64,000 nt of DNA from NCBI GenBank assembly GCA_035299085.1, contig DATGXG010000027.1, positions 1-64,000 of the forward strand, given 5' to 3'. The notes below the pieces were generated by a model. The model had not been told where the DNA came from, made no database searches, and worked only from the letters and a program-made list of their open reading frames with translations. Positions 62,690-64,000 of the stretch are shown here, one piece after another. Positions within the stretch are counted from its first letter, which is position 1, and every line of letters begins with the position of its first letter. This DNA comes from Bacteroidales bacterium. GTDB taxonomy: Bacteria; Bacteroidota; Bacteroidia; Bacteroidales; UBA10428. A program made the translations under genes and the position numbers.

Positions 62690-63244
62690 ATGATGATCGT
62701 TATTCTTATAATTCTGGTCGTGGTTGTGCTGCTGATAATCGGTTTATATAACAGACTGGTTAAGCTCAGGAATAACCGCGAAAATGCATTTGCAGATATC
62801 GATGTACAGTTAAAGCAGCGTCTTGACCTTATTCCACAACTCGTTGAAGCGGTCAAAGCATATATGAAACACGAAAGCACCGTATTGACCGATATTACGA
62901 ATGCCCGTACAAGTGCTTTACAGGCAAGGACAATTAATGAAAAGGTAGCTGCTGAAAACCAGCTTACTTCTGCTCTCCAGGGTTTGAATGTGGCTGTGGA
63001 AGCTTATCCCGACCTGAAAGCCAGTCAGAATTTTATCCAGTTGCAGGAAGAAATAGCGGATATTGAAAACAAGCTTGCGGCTGCAAGGCGCTTCTTCAAT
63101 TCAGCTACAAAAGAACTTAATAATGCCGTTCAGACTTTCCCCTCAAACATCCTTGCAGGCATGTTCGGTTTTAGTAAGGAACCCATGTTCGACCTGGGAA
63201 TGTCAAGAGAAAAGGCTGAAGAAACGCCGAAATTAAATTTCTGA
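62690..63244 (+). CDS. lemA: LemA-family membrane protein
   Basis: One N-terminal membrane segment (MIVILIILVVVVLLIIGLYN) and a helical bundle with the family words LVKLRNNRENAFADIDVQLK, RLDLIPQLVEAVKAYMKHE and RRFFNSATKELNNAVQTFPS. LemA often stands beside an M48 protease, as it does here 7 bp later. The role is not settled; the N terminus is thought to face outside. Confidence 0.95.
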   Translation: MMIVILIILVVVVLLIIGLYNRLVKLRNNRENAFADIDVQLKQRLDLIPQLVEAVKAYMKHESTVLTDITNARTSALQARTINEKVAAENQLTSALQGLNVAVEAYPDLKASQNFIQLQEEIADIENKLAAARRFFNSATKELNNAVQTFPSNILAGMFGFSKEPMFDLGMSREKAEETPKLNF

Positions 63245-63251
63245 TTTTTGT

Positions 63252-64000
63252 ATGAAATATGTTGGCCTTCAAAGCCAGATCTGGAGAAACAACCTTAAAT
63301 CGGTATTTTTACTGATCCTTTTTCCGGCAGTTATTTATATATTATTATGGCTGTTTCTATACTTTATTTCGGAACAGCAACTGCCCTATCGTTTTTATGA
63401 GACAAACAGGTCCTTCCTGATTGCATTTCCCTGGATATCTTTTGCAGTGTTCATCTGGTTTGTTATCGCATGGTTTTCACATACGGCTATGATCAGGAAA
63501 GCAACCGGTTCAGTGTCTCTTGAAAGAACTCAAAACAAAAGAGTATATAACCTTGTTGAAAATCTATGTATTGCCAATGGTATGGCAATACCTAAAATCA
63601 ACCTTATTGAGGATGATTCACTGAATGCTTTCGCAAGCGGAATCAATCAATCGACTTTTACAATATCTCTCTCACGCGGTATTATTAATAAACTTGATGA
63701 CGCTGAACTCGAAGCCGTAATTGCTCATGAGCTTACACATATCCGTAACCGCGATGTCAGGCTTTTGATTGTATCCATTGTCTTTGTCGGAATTTTTGCG
63801 TTCCTTACTGAAACGTTATTCCGTGTGATTCGCTTTGGCGGAGGAGGAAAAGGTAAAAAAGACGGAGGGTATATAATCCTGATTGCACTTGTGCTCGCTG
63901 CCATTGGCTATTTGTTGTCTTCAATTTTCAGGTTCAGCCTTTCTAAAGGAAGAGAATATCTTGCTGATTCGGGATCGGCGGCGATGACAAAAAATCCGCT
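63252..64000 (+). CDS. htpX: M48 (HtpX-like) membrane metalloprotease, cut by the window end
   Basis: The ATG at 63252 opens a frame that runs to the end of the window without a stop (249 codons seen). Two membrane segments lie near the start, and two more around residues 175-235. The zinc site HELTH appears in VIAHELTHIRNRD, and REYLADSGSA offers the third ligand. It is a protease for membrane protein quality control, paired with lemA. The C-terminal part is not in the window. Confidence 0.93.
   Translation, partial: MKYVGLQSQIWRNNLKSVFLLILFPAVIYILLWLFLYFISEQQLPYRFYETNRSFLIAFPWISFAVFIWFVIAWFSHTAMIRKATGSVSLERTQNKRVYNLVENLCIANGMAIPKINLIEDDSLNAFASGINQSTFTISLSRGIINKLDDAELEAVIAHELTHIRNRDVRLLIVSIVFVGIFAFLTETLFRVIRFGGGGKGKKDGGYIILIALVLAAIGYLLSSIFRFSLSKGREYLADSGSAAMTKNP

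Overview
The window is a contiguous piece of a Bacteroidota chromosome, probably a marine or sediment member of the Bacteroidales/Marinilabiliales type (the order is an inference). The evidence is an alternative complex III and aa3 oxidase cluster in the usual Bacteroidota order, a type IX secretion sorting domain, a CusA-TolC fusion pump, fused CcsBA haem-lyase genes, promoters of the TAnnTTTG type and weak ribosome binding sites. No rRNA, tRNA, CRISPR array, transposase or prophage was found.

Layout. 1-5.3 kb: a fused cytochrome c biogenesis gene, a lipoprotein MsrA and an unknown periplasmic protein, all on the minus strand. 5.4-11.1 kb: an SOS-like mutagenesis cassette, with a self-cleaving XRE/S24 regulator divergent from a Y-family polymerase, a 73-residue protein and a short DnaE. 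11.3-15.2 kb: a nuclease-fold protein without its catalytic motif, a 185-residue unknown protein overlapping sucD, and divergent mnmE. 15.4-19.7 kb: a secreted leucine-rich repeat protein, a porin-like barrel and an OFA-family transporter. 19.9-32.3 kb: metal homeostasis, with a copper ATPase, divergent mntH and a DtxR/MntR regulator, and a Cus-type efflux operon ending in a histidine-rich membrane protein. 32.4-37.9 kb: a Nei/Fpg glycosylase, an MlaEFD lipid transporter, a dicarboxylate symporter and a small AraC-type protein. 38.0-54.8 kb: the respiratory block actABCDEF-sco-coxI-III-IV-II, followed on the other strand by haem O synthase and a second CcsBA. 55-58.9 kb: quinol-type nitric oxide reductase and an Old Yellow Enzyme. 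59-64 kb: a cold shock protein, a small envelope-stress cluster, an acyl-CoA synthetase with an XRE-cupin regulator, and lemA with an M48 protease cut by the window end.

How the genes work together. The act/cox block moves electrons from menaquinol through ACIII to an A2-type aa3 oxidase. SCO (CuA assembly), CtaB (haem O/A) and CcsBA (haem c attachment) are the matching maturation factors. qNOR adds nitric oxide detoxification or respiration. Together they suggest an aerobic or facultative, probably microaerobic, life.

The most unusual content lies between the genes. At least nine intergenic regions carry short tandem arrays with units of 7, 8, 9, 11 or 14-15 bp. Most begin or end within about 10 bp of a stop codon. 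Several share a core related to GATTTACGATTTAAGA, and two composite copies form a long inverted repeat around the 73-residue gene and dnaE. I consider this modular repeat family the best candidate here for something not yet described. The SOS-like cassette it surrounds and a four-fold 11-bp-periodic operator at 37.4 kb come next.
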